NCBI RefSeq assembly: GCF_004322855.1
Contig: NZ_CP036402.1
Coordinates: forward strand, 1,488,001 to 1,552,000
Direction: 5' to 3'
DNA length: 64,000 nucleotides
From: Egibacter rhizosphaerae
GTDB taxonomy: Bacteria; Actinomycetota; Nitriliruptoria; Euzebyales; Egibacteraceae
Position 1 is the stretch's first letter. Each line of letters opens with the position of its first letter. Shown piece by piece: positions 36,951 to 44,861 of this stretch. The position numbers and the translations under genes were made by a program. Under the pieces are notes generated by a model. The model was not told the origin of the DNA and made no database searches. It was given only the letters and a program-made list of their open reading frames with translations.

Positions 36951-39310
36951 CAGGACGCCGCCGTCTCACGACGGCCGGGCACGTACTCCTCGGTGGTCAC
37001 CCGCTCGGGTTCGGGATCGACGGGCACCTTCTCGTCGCACTTCGCGCACTGGGCCGTCGGGTTCTTCGCGTTGCGCCGCGGCGGCTTCATGGGCCCACCG
37101 CAGTGCGGGCACGGCTGGGCGAGCGGAACGGTCCACAGCGCGAAGTCGCAGTCCGGGTAGCGGTTGCAACCGTAGAAAGGCTTGCCGTATCGGCTCATGC
37201 GCTGGACCAGCTGTCCCTGCTCGCACTTCGGGCACGAGAAGCCGATGCGCTGCTCGACGTTCACGATGCCGCGGCACTTCGGATAGTCCTGACACCCGTA
37301 GAACGGCCCGAACCGGCCCTCGCGGCGAATCGTGCCCTTGCCGCACTCGGGGCACGGAACGGACTCGTCGGGCTGGAGCTCCTCGACGCTGGTCACGTTG
37401 CCGTACTGGTCGAGTGGCAGGGTGCCGTCGCACTCGGGCCACCGGCTGCACGAGGCGAACCACTGTCGCGACTTCCCGCTGAAGACCTTCTCCATCCCGG
37501 CGCCGCACGTCGGGCACTCCACACCGTCGATCGGGATGCGGGGCCGCTCGGGCTTGCGCTCGGCGATCCAGTCGTCGACCTCGCCGAGGAACTCACTGAC
37601 CATCGGGCCCATGTGACGGCGCCCTTGGGCGACCTCGTCGAGCTCGGCCTCCATCCGCGCGGTGAACGAGACGTCGACGACCTCGCTGAAGTGCTGCTTC
37701 AGATAGGCCGTGACCACCTCACCGAGTGGTGTCGGGAAGAAGCGGCGCGACTCGAGGCGCACGTACTCGCGCTGCACGAGGACCTGGATGATCTGCGCGT
37801 ACGTCGACGGCCGACCGATGCCCTCCTCCTCGAGCACCTCGATGAGGCGCCGCTCGGTGTAGCGAGGCGGTGGCTGCGTCTCGTGCTGTTCGCTGCGCAC
37901 CTCGGCCAGCTCGAGCCCCTGGTCGTCGGCGAGCTCCGGCAGCTGCCCGCCACCGGTGGGGTCGTCCTCGTCGCGGTAGACCTTCAGGAACCCGTCGAAC
38001 TTCAGCACCTGCCCGGTCGCCCGGTAGGCGGGGCCGCGGTCGGGCTGTTCGGCGTCGACGACGTCGGCGCGCAGGTTGTCGAACACCGCCGGCGCCATCT
38101 GCGTCGCGACCGTGCGCTTCCAGATCAGGTCGTAGAGAGCGAGCTGGTCGCGGTCCAGGCGTCCGGCCACCTCACGCGGGCGACGGTCGATGCCGGTCGG
38201 ACGGATGGCCTCGTGGGCCTCCTGGGCGCCCTTCGCGTTGCGGGTGAAGCGGCGCGGCTGGTCGAGCGCGTACCGCTCACCGTACTCGCGCCGGACGAGC
38301 TCCCCGATCTCGCCGAGGGCGCTGGCCGCGAGGTTGACCGAGTCGGTCCGCATGTAGGTGATGAGGCCGACGGTCTCGTCACCGAGGTTGATGCCCTCGT
38401 AGAGCTGCTGGGCCACGCGCATCGTCTTCTGCGCCGTGAAACCGAGCTTGCTGGAGGCCTCGCCCTGCAGGGTCGACGTGATGAAGGGGGGCTGCGGGTT
38501 GCGCCGGGTCTCCCGACGGGTCGTCCCGGTCACCGTCCACGACGGGATCGCCCGCGTGCGGGCCTCCACCTCGCGGGCGCTCGCCTGGTCGCCGAGCACG
38601 ACCACGCGGTCCGACGTGCCCTTGTCCTCCCGCTCGTCGCGGGTCTTGGGATCGACGACCCGGCGGCCGTCGAGCGTGTGCAGCTTCGCCGTCACCCGGT
38701 TGCCGCCATCCGCGTCGAAGTCGGCCTCGAGCGTCCAGTACTCCTCGGGCACGAACGCGCGGATCTCGTCCTCGCGGTCACAGATCAGCCGCAACGCGAC
38801 AGACTGGACACGACCGGCCGAGATGCCGCTCGCAACGTTGCGCCACAGTGTCGGCGACAACCGGTACCCGACGATGCGGTCGACCGCGCGGCGGGCCTGC
38901 TGCGCATCGACGAGCGCCTCGTCGATCTCGCGCGGCTGTTCGAACGCGGCGAGAATCGCGTCGCGAGTGATCTCGCTGAAGACCACGCGGTTCGCCGCGT
39001 CGGTCGACACCTCCGCGAGCTCGGCGACGTGCCACGCGATCGCCTCGCCCTCGCGGTCGAGGTCGGTGGCGAGGAAGACGTTGTCGGCCTTGTCGATCTC
39101 GCGCTTGAGGGTACCGACCACCTTCTCGGCGGACTTGGGCACCTCGTAGCGCAACGACGCATCTCCGCCGTTCACGTCGACCGCGAAGTCGCTGCGTGGC
39201 AGGTCGCGGACGTGACCGTACGAGGCGACGACCTTGTAGTCGTCGCCCAGGTACTTCTCGATCGTCTTCGCCTTCGACGGCGACTCGACGATGACCACGT
39301 TCTTCGCCAC
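36950..39310 (-). CDS. topA: DNA topoisomerase I (type IA)
   Basis: The 786-residue protein starts at GTG 39310 behind GGAAGG, giving the family N-terminus VAKNVVIVESPSKAKTIEKY (Toprim domain with acidic metal site). The active-site Tyr lies in GLITYMRTDS (about residue 305). The TRRAVDRIVGYRLSP region and the gate domains are intact. The C-terminus carries three clear four-Cys zinc modules plus a fourth CPHCG...CAKC unit. It relaxes negative supercoils and is essential. The frame continues to 39640, but that part lacks family similarity. Confidence 0.95.
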   Translation of the reverse strand: MAKNVVIVESPSKAKTIEKYLGDDYKVVASYGHVRDLPRSDFAVDVNGGDASLRYEVPKSAEKVVGTLKREIDKADNVFLATDLDREGEAIAWHVAELAEVSTDAANRVVFSEITRDAILAAFEQPREIDEALVDAQQARRAVDRIVGYRLSPTLWRNVASGISAGRVQSVALRLICDREDEIRAFVPEEYWTLEADFDADGGNRVTAKLHTLDGRRVVDPKTRDEREDKGTSDRVVVLGDQASAREVEARTRAIPSWTVTGTTRRETRRNPQPPFITSTLQGEASSKLGFTAQKTMRVAQQLYEGINLGDETVGLITYMRTDSVNLAASALGEIGELVRREYGERYALDQPRRFTRNAKGAQEAHEAIRPTGIDRRPREVAGRLDRDQLALYDLIWKRTVATQMAPAVFDNLRADVVDAEQPDRGPAYRATGQVLKFDGFLKVYRDEDDPTGGGQLPELADDQGLELAEVRSEQHETQPPPRYTERRLIEVLEEEGIGRPSTYAQIIQVLVQREYVRLESRRFFPTPLGEVVTAYLKQHFSEVVDVSFTARMEAELDEVAQGRRHMGPMVSEFLGEVDDWIAERKPERPRIPIDGVECPTCGAGMEKVFSGKSRQWFASCSRWPECDGTLPLDQYGNVTSVEELQPDESVPCPECGKGTIRREGRFGPFYGCQDYPKCRGIVNVEQRIGFSCPKCEQGQLVQRMSRYGKPFYGCNRYPDCDFALWTVPLAQPCPHCGGPMKPPRRNAKNPTAQCAKCDEKVPVDPEPERVTTEEYVPGRRETAAS

Positions 39311-39641
39311 GGCGTACCTTCCGCAGTCGCGGATCGTGCGGCTTCTCGTACCGATGCGGACCGATACCGGGACGGCGGCCGGATCGTGCGGGCGCCGGCT
39401 CGGCTGCCGACCACCCCTCGCAGGGTGCCACCGTGATCCGGTTTCACACTGACCGAACACGGCCCCCAGCTCGACGGGACAGCGCGAGCATGCCCGCACC
39501 GGCCGGCACGCCGGCCACCCCGCGATGGCGTCCTGCTCGACCGGGGAGCCTGCCACGAGCGCTGCCGTTCGGCAGCACCCCACTACTACCCCTGGACGCC
39601 GTCGCCCGCCAACCGGGGTTGTGGAACCGCGATCGTCCACC
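39311..39641. other. Intergenic region between dgt and topA
   Basis: About 330 bases without a credible gene. It contains a perfect 16-base palindrome GCTGCCGTTCGGCAGC-type element at 39561-39576 (seven-base arms), which could end dgt transcription or act as an operator. The topA promoter should be here but I cannot place its boxes. Confidence 0.4.
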
Positions 39642-40667
39642 CTACCCGAGGGTACGGCGGGGCTCGTCGAAGAGGACGGGCCGGAACAACTCGTCGTGTC
39701 GGGCGAGCGCGTAGCGGTCGGTCATGCCCGCCACGTAGTCGACGACCCGGGTGGTGAGGTCGGCATCGGCGTCACGGTAGCTCTCGGGCACCTCCTGCGG
39801 GTACTCCAGGTGGTACTCGACGAGCTGGCGGATGACCTGCACGGCGGCGCTCTTGTGGGCCTCGTTCTCCGGCGACAGGTACACCTCGCGGAACATGAAG
39901 TCGCGCAGCTCCCCCATGACCTCGAGCAGCCGGGGGTCCATCGTGACCTCGCCCGCCGCAACCGAGGGATCGACGACCGCGTCGATCATCCGTTCGATCC
40001 ACTCCCGGCCCGGCTGGCCCAGATAGCGGCGCACATCGTCGGGGAACCTCTCCGGTGCCACGAGCCCTGCGCGCATCGCGTCGAGCGCGTCGTGCGACAG
40101 GTAGGCGATGCGGTCGGCGAACCGCACGACGGTGCCCTCCGGGGTCGCGGGCGGGGGATCGATCTTCCACGTGTGCCCGCGGATGCCGTCCCGCACCTCC
40201 CAGGTGAGGTTGCACGGTTCGAGACGCTCGAAGATACGCACGCCCTGCGCCGCGTGGTGCCATCCGCCGTCGACCAGCTGATCCAGGGCGTCCTCGCCGG
40301 TGTGCCCGAAGGGTGTATGCCCGCAGTCGTGCCCGAGCGCGATCGCCTCGGTCAGCGGCTCGTTGAGTGACAGCGCCGCCGCGAGCGCGCGCGCCACCTG
40401 GCTGACCTGCAGCGCGTGGGTCATCCGGGTGACGTAGTGGTCGCCCTCGGGGTTGATGAACACCTGGGTCTTGTGCTTGAGCCGCCGGAACGCTTTGGAG
40501 TGCAGGATCCGGTCGCGGTCGCGCTCGAACGAGGTGCGCAGGCGGCACGGCGGCTCCGGCTCGACGCGACCGCGGGATTCGGTCGACCGGGTCGCGATGG
40601 GGCTGAGCTGCTGTTCGGCGGCCTCGCGGGCTCCACGGTCACGGAGCTGGATCGCGGGTGGCGTCAC
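39642..40667 (-). CDS. dgt: Deoxyguanosinetriphosphate triphosphohydrolase (dGTPase-like HD protein)
   Basis: The 341-residue HD-superfamily protein has the metal-binding His/Asp motifs THALQVSQVAR (His), GHDCGHTPFGH (HD) and the later Asp in RIAYLSHDALDA. The N-terminal RDRDRILHSKAFRRLKHKTQVF is the dGTPase signature. It removes triphosphate from dNTPs. GTG 40667 overlaps the upstream permease stop (GTGA), so it is translated as the last gene of the phosphonate-type transporter operon, an unusual linkage. Confidence 0.9.
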   Translation of the reverse strand: MTPPAIQLRDRGAREAAEQQLSPIATRSTESRGRVEPEPPCRLRTSFERDRDRILHSKAFRRLKHKTQVFINPEGDHYVTRMTHALQVSQVARALAAALSLNEPLTEAIALGHDCGHTPFGHTGEDALDQLVDGGWHHAAQGVRIFERLEPCNLTWEVRDGIRGHTWKIDPPPATPEGTVVRFADRIAYLSHDALDAMRAGLVAPERFPDDVRRYLGQPGREWIERMIDAVVDPSVAAGEVTMDPRLLEVMGELRDFMFREVYLSPENEAHKSAAVQVIRQLVEYHLEYPQEVPESYRDADADLTTRVVDYVAGMTDRYALARHDELFRPVLFDEPRRTLG

Positions 40668-41542
40668 GGTGAGCTCGTCCCGTCCGGGATCTGCTGACGC
40701 TTGGCGTCCACCGACACCGGCACCCCGGCGATGAGGCGCCGGCGCAGCGCTGACGAGACGGTATCGATCAGGATCGTCACCACGACCACGACCACCAACC
40801 CGAGGCCGATGCGCTCGTAGTCGTTGAAGCGCATGGCTTCCTGCACGAAGGTCCCGATCCCCCCCATGCCGATGACGCCGAGGACCGCCGAGACCCTGAC
40901 GTTGATCTCGAAACGATAGAGCCAGAATGCCGCGATCTCCGGCATGGCCTGCGGCAACACGCCCCAGCGCACCTTGGAGAGCCAGCCACCCCCGCTGGCC
41001 TCCACGGCCTCGAGCGGGCCGCGGTCGATGTCCTCGACGATCTCGGCGGAGAGCTTGCCGAGGGTGCCGATCGAACTGATGCCCATCGCCAGTGCGGCGG
41101 TCACCGGGTCGAGGCCGAAGAAGGGCACGAAGGCGATCGCCAGCGCGATCTCGGGGATCGCGCGGAAAACGTTCAGTACCTGGCGGACCGGCTGCACGAT
41201 CCACCGCGGCACGAGGTTGTACGCGGCGAGGAAGATCAGGGGGAACGACAGGACGACGCCGATGATCGTCGCGATCCACGCGATCGCGACCGATATCCAC
41301 ATGTCTTCGAGCGCGATGAGCAGCGGGGCGAGCGAGGCGTTCTCGATCACGAGGACGAGGAACGTCCACGCCCGCTCGGGGGCCTGCAGCAGCCGTCCCC
41401 ACGCCGCGTCGACGGTGAGGGTCGACCAGAGGAAGACCCCGAGCACGACGACCGTGACGGTCCAGCGGAAACGCGCGAAGGGCTTCTCCGGCCGCACCGA
41501 CTCGCGAACGTGGCGCTCCGCGGGCGTCTCGGTCCGGCTCAT
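40664..41542 (-). CDS. phnE: Phosphonate/phosphite-type ABC transporter permease (PhnE-like, second copy)
   Basis: The 292-residue membrane protein has about six helices and one permease EAA loop (GPLEAVEASGGGWLSKVRWGVLPQ, about 180-203). PhnE-type features include NVFRAIPEIALAIAFVPFFGLDP. ATG 41542 overlaps the stop of the first permease (ATGA), and its own stop overlaps dgt (GTGA). Together with the preceding gene it forms a heterodimeric PhnE pair. Confidence 0.9.
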   Translation of the reverse strand: MSRTETPAERHVRESVRPEKPFARFRWTVTVVVLGVFLWSTLTVDAAWGRLLQAPERAWTFLVLVIENASLAPLLIALEDMWISVAIAWIATIIGVVLSFPLIFLAAYNLVPRWIVQPVRQVLNVFRAIPEIALAIAFVPFFGLDPVTAALAMGISSIGTLGKLSAEIVEDIDRGPLEAVEASGGGWLSKVRWGVLPQAMPEIAAFWLYRFEINVRVSAVLGVIGMGGIGTFVQEAMRFNDYERIGLGLVVVVVVTILIDTVSSALRRRLIAGVPVSVDAKRQQIPDGTSSP

Positions 41543-42441
41543 ATGAGCCGCCTCCGCACCCCGATCGAGATGCGTTCGATCGCGATCACGACCACGAGGA
41601 ACACGAACACGACGACCGAGACGCCCTCGAACTCGAGACGCGACCAGTAGTAGTTGAAGGCCTCCCCGATCCCACCGGCGCCGACGAACCCGAGGATCAC
41701 GGCGCCACGCAGGTTCAACTCGAAGGCGTAGAGGGAGAACGCCGCGTAGGCGGGCAGGACCTGCGGCACCACCGCGACCCGCATCGCGTTGGGGTGGCTC
41801 GCACCGACGGCGTGGGCGGCCTCCACCGGCCCCATGTCGATCCCGTCGACGGTGTCGCTGGTGAGCTTCACCACCACGCCGATGGTGAACATCGTGAGGG
41901 CGAGGATGCCGGGCAGTGCGCCGACCGAGACGAGGACCACGAAGACCGAGGCCCAGATGATGTCGGGGATCGCGCGGTTCGCGTTGTTGAGGAGTTTGAT
42001 GACCACGCGCGCCACGGGGTTCGGCGCCCCGACCTTCGAGTTCGCGATGCACAGCGGCAGAGAGATCGCGCTGCCGAGGATGGTGGCGATGACGGCGATG
42101 TGGATGGTCTCGAGCAGACCCCGGCCGATGCGCGAGTCGAACGAGATGAGCAGCGGGCTCTCGGGGTCGATGAACGCCGCGCTCAGGCGCGCGGCGTACT
42201 CGGCGCGCCACTCCGCGTCCGTGATGTTGAACAACCCTTCGACCATCTGCGGGTTCGAGTCACGGAACTCGCCGGGGATTTCGAGCGGGTTGAACCCGAT
42301 CCCGAAGGTCCAATCCCACGCGGTCACGAGCGTGAAGGCCACGAGGCCGATCATCCCGCCGATCGCGAACGGTGTGGGCGGGGGCTTGCGCGGCCGCGCC
42401 CCGCGCGCCGGTGCCTGCTGCGACGAGGCCGGGGTGGTCAC
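41539..42441 (-). CDS. phnE: Phosphonate/phosphite-type ABC transporter permease (PhnE-like, first copy)
   Basis: The 300-residue membrane protein has the EAA loop GPVEAAHAVGASHPNAMRVAVVPQVLPAY (about 190-218) and the PhnE sequence NNANRAIPDIIWASVFV. A long loop after the first helix (about 45-100) is typical of this family. GTG 42441 overlaps the phnC stop (GTGA). Confidence 0.9.
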   Translation of the reverse strand: MTTPASSQQAPARGARPRKPPPTPFAIGGMIGLVAFTLVTAWDWTFGIGFNPLEIPGEFRDSNPQMVEGLFNITDAEWRAEYAARLSAAFIDPESPLLISFDSRIGRGLLETIHIAVIATILGSAISLPLCIANSKVGAPNPVARVVIKLLNNANRAIPDIIWASVFVVLVSVGALPGILALTMFTIGVVVKLTSDTVDGIDMGPVEAAHAVGASHPNAMRVAVVPQVLPAYAAFSLYAFELNLRGAVILGFVGAGGIGEAFNYYWSRLEFEGVSVVVFVFLVVVIAIERISIGVRRRLI

Positions 42442-43214
42442 AGGGCAGCCCCGCCCTCGAGCACGTCGTCAGCGGTGAGGCTGCGCCCGTAGATCTGCTC
42501 GAAGACCTCCTCCGTCGCCTCCGATCCCGGGCCGTCGAAGACGAGTTGCCCCTCCCGCAGGCCGATCAGCCGGTCGGCGTACTTGCGCGCGAGGTCGAGG
42601 AAGTGGAGGTTGACGAGCGTGGTGATGCCGAGCCGCCGGTTGATCTCCTGGAGGTACTTCATCACCACGTGCGAGGTGGGCGGGTCGAGCGAGGCGACCG
42701 GTTCGTCGGCGAGCAGCACCGTCGGCTCCTGCGCGAGTGCGCGGGCGATCCCGACGCGCTGCTGCTGGCCCCCGGAGAGGTTGCTCGCCCGCACGTACGC
42801 CTTCTCGACGATCTCGACCAGTTCCAGGGACTGCATCGCGATCTCGACGTCCTCGCGGCCGTAGAGTCCCAGGGTGGAGCGCCAGAGCGGCACGTGGTGC
42901 AGTCGCCCCATCAGGACGTTGTTCAGCACGCTAGTGCGCTCCACCAGGTTGAACGCCTGGAAGATCATCCCCACCTCGGCCCGCAGCTGCCGGGTGCCCG
43001 CGCGCCCCAGTTGGTCGACGCGGCGGTCACCGACCGTGACCGAGCCGCCTGTGACCGGGACGAGGCCGTTCACGGTGCGGATCATCGTCGACTTCCCGGC
43101 GCCGGACAGGCCGACGATGACGACGAACTCACCCTCGGGGATCTCCAGGCTGAGCCCGTCGAGCGCCCGCACGCCCCCGGGGTAGACGACCGTGGCGTCG
43201 TCGAAGGTGATCAT
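42438..43214 (-). CDS. phnC: Phosphonate/phosphite-type ABC transporter ATPase (PhnC)
   Basis: The 258-residue protein has Walker A GLSGAGKST (about 35-43), signature LSGGQQQRVGIARAL, Walker B VLLADEPVASLDP and the PhnC-typical NLHFLDLARKYADR in place of a plain H-loop. ATG 43214 follows GGTGGGAG. It powers import of phosphonate, phosphite or phosphate esters; no C-P lyase or phosphonatase genes are nearby, so the substrate is open. Confidence 0.93.
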   Translation of the reverse strand: MITFDDATVVYPGGVRALDGLSLEIPEGEFVVIVGLSGAGKSTMIRTVNGLVPVTGGSVTVGDRRVDQLGRAGTRQLRAEVGMIFQAFNLVERTSVLNNVLMGRLHHVPLWRSTLGLYGREDVEIAMQSLELVEIVEKAYVRASNLSGGQQQRVGIARALAQEPTVLLADEPVASLDPPTSHVVMKYLQEINRRLGITTLVNLHFLDLARKYADRLIGLREGQLVFDGPGSEATEEVFEQIYGRSLTADDVLEGGAAL

Positions 43215-43245
43215 CTCGCTCCCACCTGCCAAGCGGCGACGAGCA

Positions 43246-43274
43246 GGGGCGGACGGCATCGTACCGTCCGCCCC
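43246..43274 (-). terminator. Intercistronic stem-loop between phnD and phnC
   Basis: A perfect 11-bp GC stem (43246-43256 with 43264-43274) with a 7-base loop lies just after the phnD stop and before phnC. Such stems often stabilise the binding-protein message or terminate part of the transcripts, giving excess PhnD over PhnC and PhnE. Confidence 0.65.
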
Positions 43275-43291
43275 GGTGCCTTCGTACGCGG

Positions 43292-44443
43292 CTACTCGTC
43301 GATGATGTCGTCGAGCTCCTCGCGAGCCGCCCGGATGACGTCGAACGCCTCCTCGTCCACCTCGGTCAGCCCGTCGATGTTGTAGAGATTGTCGAGGGTC
43401 TCCTGACCGTCCGGATCGTCGGCGAAGTCCAGGAGGGCCTGGGTGATGGCGTCCTGGAGATCCTCCGGCAGCTGGCTGTTCACCGCGAACCCGTCGTTCG
43501 GGATCGGATCGGACCACGCGAAGACCACGGTCTCCTCCCCGACGTCGTCGAAGACGTCGACCTCGTCCTCCCGCGCGTCGTTGTAGGACACGCCGAGGTC
43601 GGCGTCGCCCTCGTAGACGGCGGTGACGGCGTTGTCGTGACCGCCGGCGAACAGCGGCTCGACGTCCTCCATCGGGTCGAGGCCGGCCTCGAGCAGCTGC
43701 AGCGCCGGATACACGAAGCCCGAGGTGGAGCCCTCCTCCACGTAGGCCATCGTCGCGCCGTCGGCGTTCGCGAGCGCGTCCTCTCCGATCGGCCCGGCCT
43801 CGGAGTCCTCGGCCTCGTCGACCCCGTTGCAGAACAGCATCGAGTACTCCTCACCGTCCTCCTCGTACGGGACGTCGACGGGCTCGTCCTCGCAGTAGGT
43901 GTCGGGGTCGTTGGTGAACCACTGCGAGACGTAGACGTACTCGCCGAACCGCTCGGACTGCAGGATCAGGTTCGCGCCGGCGTCGTCCTCGGCCTGGGTC
44001 ATCTGCACCGGTCCGAGCCCGCCGGAGACGTCGGCCTCGCCCGAACCCAGCGCGACGATCACGCCCGCGTAGTCGGTCGGAACCTGGGACTCGACCTCGA
44101 TGCCCAGGGACTCCTCGAGGGCTTCGGCCAGCGGTTCGGCGTCGTCGATCAGCGCCTGCGCGTCCTGCGAGGGCGTGAGGGTCAGCGTGATCTCGTCCGG
44201 CCAGTCCTCCCCCGGCTCGGCGGCGGCGTCCTCCTCGTCCTCGTCGGGAGCATCGTCCTCGGGATCGTCGTCGTCCGGGTCGTCCTCATCGTCTTCGTCG
44301 TCCTCATCGTCCTCGTCGTCGACGGGCTCTTCCTCGTCGTCGTCGGGCTCGTCGGCGATGTCCTCGTCCTCCTCGGCACACGCGGCGACAACCAGGCCGA
44401 GGGCGAGCAACAGGAGCAACAGTCGCCTCATCATGATCTCCAT
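43292..44443 (-). CDS. phnD: Phosphate/phosphite/phosphonate-binding lipoprotein (PhnD-like)
   Basis: The 383-residue protein has a lipoprotein signal ending VVAAC (Cys about 22). A linker of about 50 residues is almost entirely Asp/Glu. The PhnD fold follows, with ALGSGEADVSGGLGPVQM, a ligand-site stretch GSTSGFVYPALQL and ADLGVSYNDA. It would capture the oxyanion outside the membrane and hand it to the two permeases. The ATG at 44443 is preferred; ATG codons at 44434 and 44431 are alternatives closer to a GGAG. Confidence 0.9.
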   Translation of the reverse strand: MEIMMRRLLLLLLALGLVVAACAEEDEDIADEPDDDEEEPVDDEDDEDDEDDEDDPDDDDPEDDAPDEDEEDAAAEPGEDWPDEITLTLTPSQDAQALIDDAEPLAEALEESLGIEVESQVPTDYAGVIVALGSGEADVSGGLGPVQMTQAEDDAGANLILQSERFGEYVYVSQWFTNDPDTYCEDEPVDVPYEEDGEEYSMLFCNGVDEAEDSEAGPIGEDALANADGATMAYVEEGSTSGFVYPALQLLEAGLDPMEDVEPLFAGGHDNAVTAVYEGDADLGVSYNDAREDEVDVFDDVGEETVVFAWSDPIPNDGFAVNSQLPEDLQDAITQALLDFADDPDGQETLDNLYNIDGLTEVDEEAFDVIRAAREELDDIIDE

Positions 44444-44861
44444 GTCCTAGCGGAAGGTCCTCGCGAAATGTACTAGCGGAGTAGTCCGCGGGGAACAGCG
44501 GCACCGTGATCGCGTGACGGGCGCACGATAACCGGGCGAGGGTGGGGGAGGTGGCCCCGCGACGGTACCGCACGAACGGTGTCGACGCGCGCTTTCCGAG
44601 ACCGAACGGAGCAGTCGGGTTCACCCCGCCGGCACCGGGCGGTCGGCGTCGGTTGGCCGCGACCGGCCGCCCTGGGTATCCTGCATCGCGGTCCAGCCCG
44701 CAGGTGCGGACACTGCGCGCCTCGCGCGGGTATCGCAACCCCGACGGAGACCCTCGCTGCGCCTGCACGCGACACACACCGGTTTCGCGCAGGGCGCGCG
44801 GCGGCCCGACGGACGTGACCTCCGTACCGACCCCTAGCCCCGACCCTCAGTTGGAGCCGAC
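44444..44861. promoter_or_regulatory. Divergent regulatory region phnD/hppA with direct repeat
   Basis: About 420 bases without a gene. Next to phnD, GTCCTAGCGG (44444-44453) and GTACTAGCGG (44470-44479) form a direct repeat with 26-base period, one copy touching the phnD start codon. This is operator-like, but does not match the known actinobacterial PHO box. Confidence 0.4.

Noticed and set aside
44444-44861. PHO box upstream of phnD
   Set aside because: I found no GTTCACC-like 11-base direct repeats; the repeat present is GTnCTAGCGG instead.
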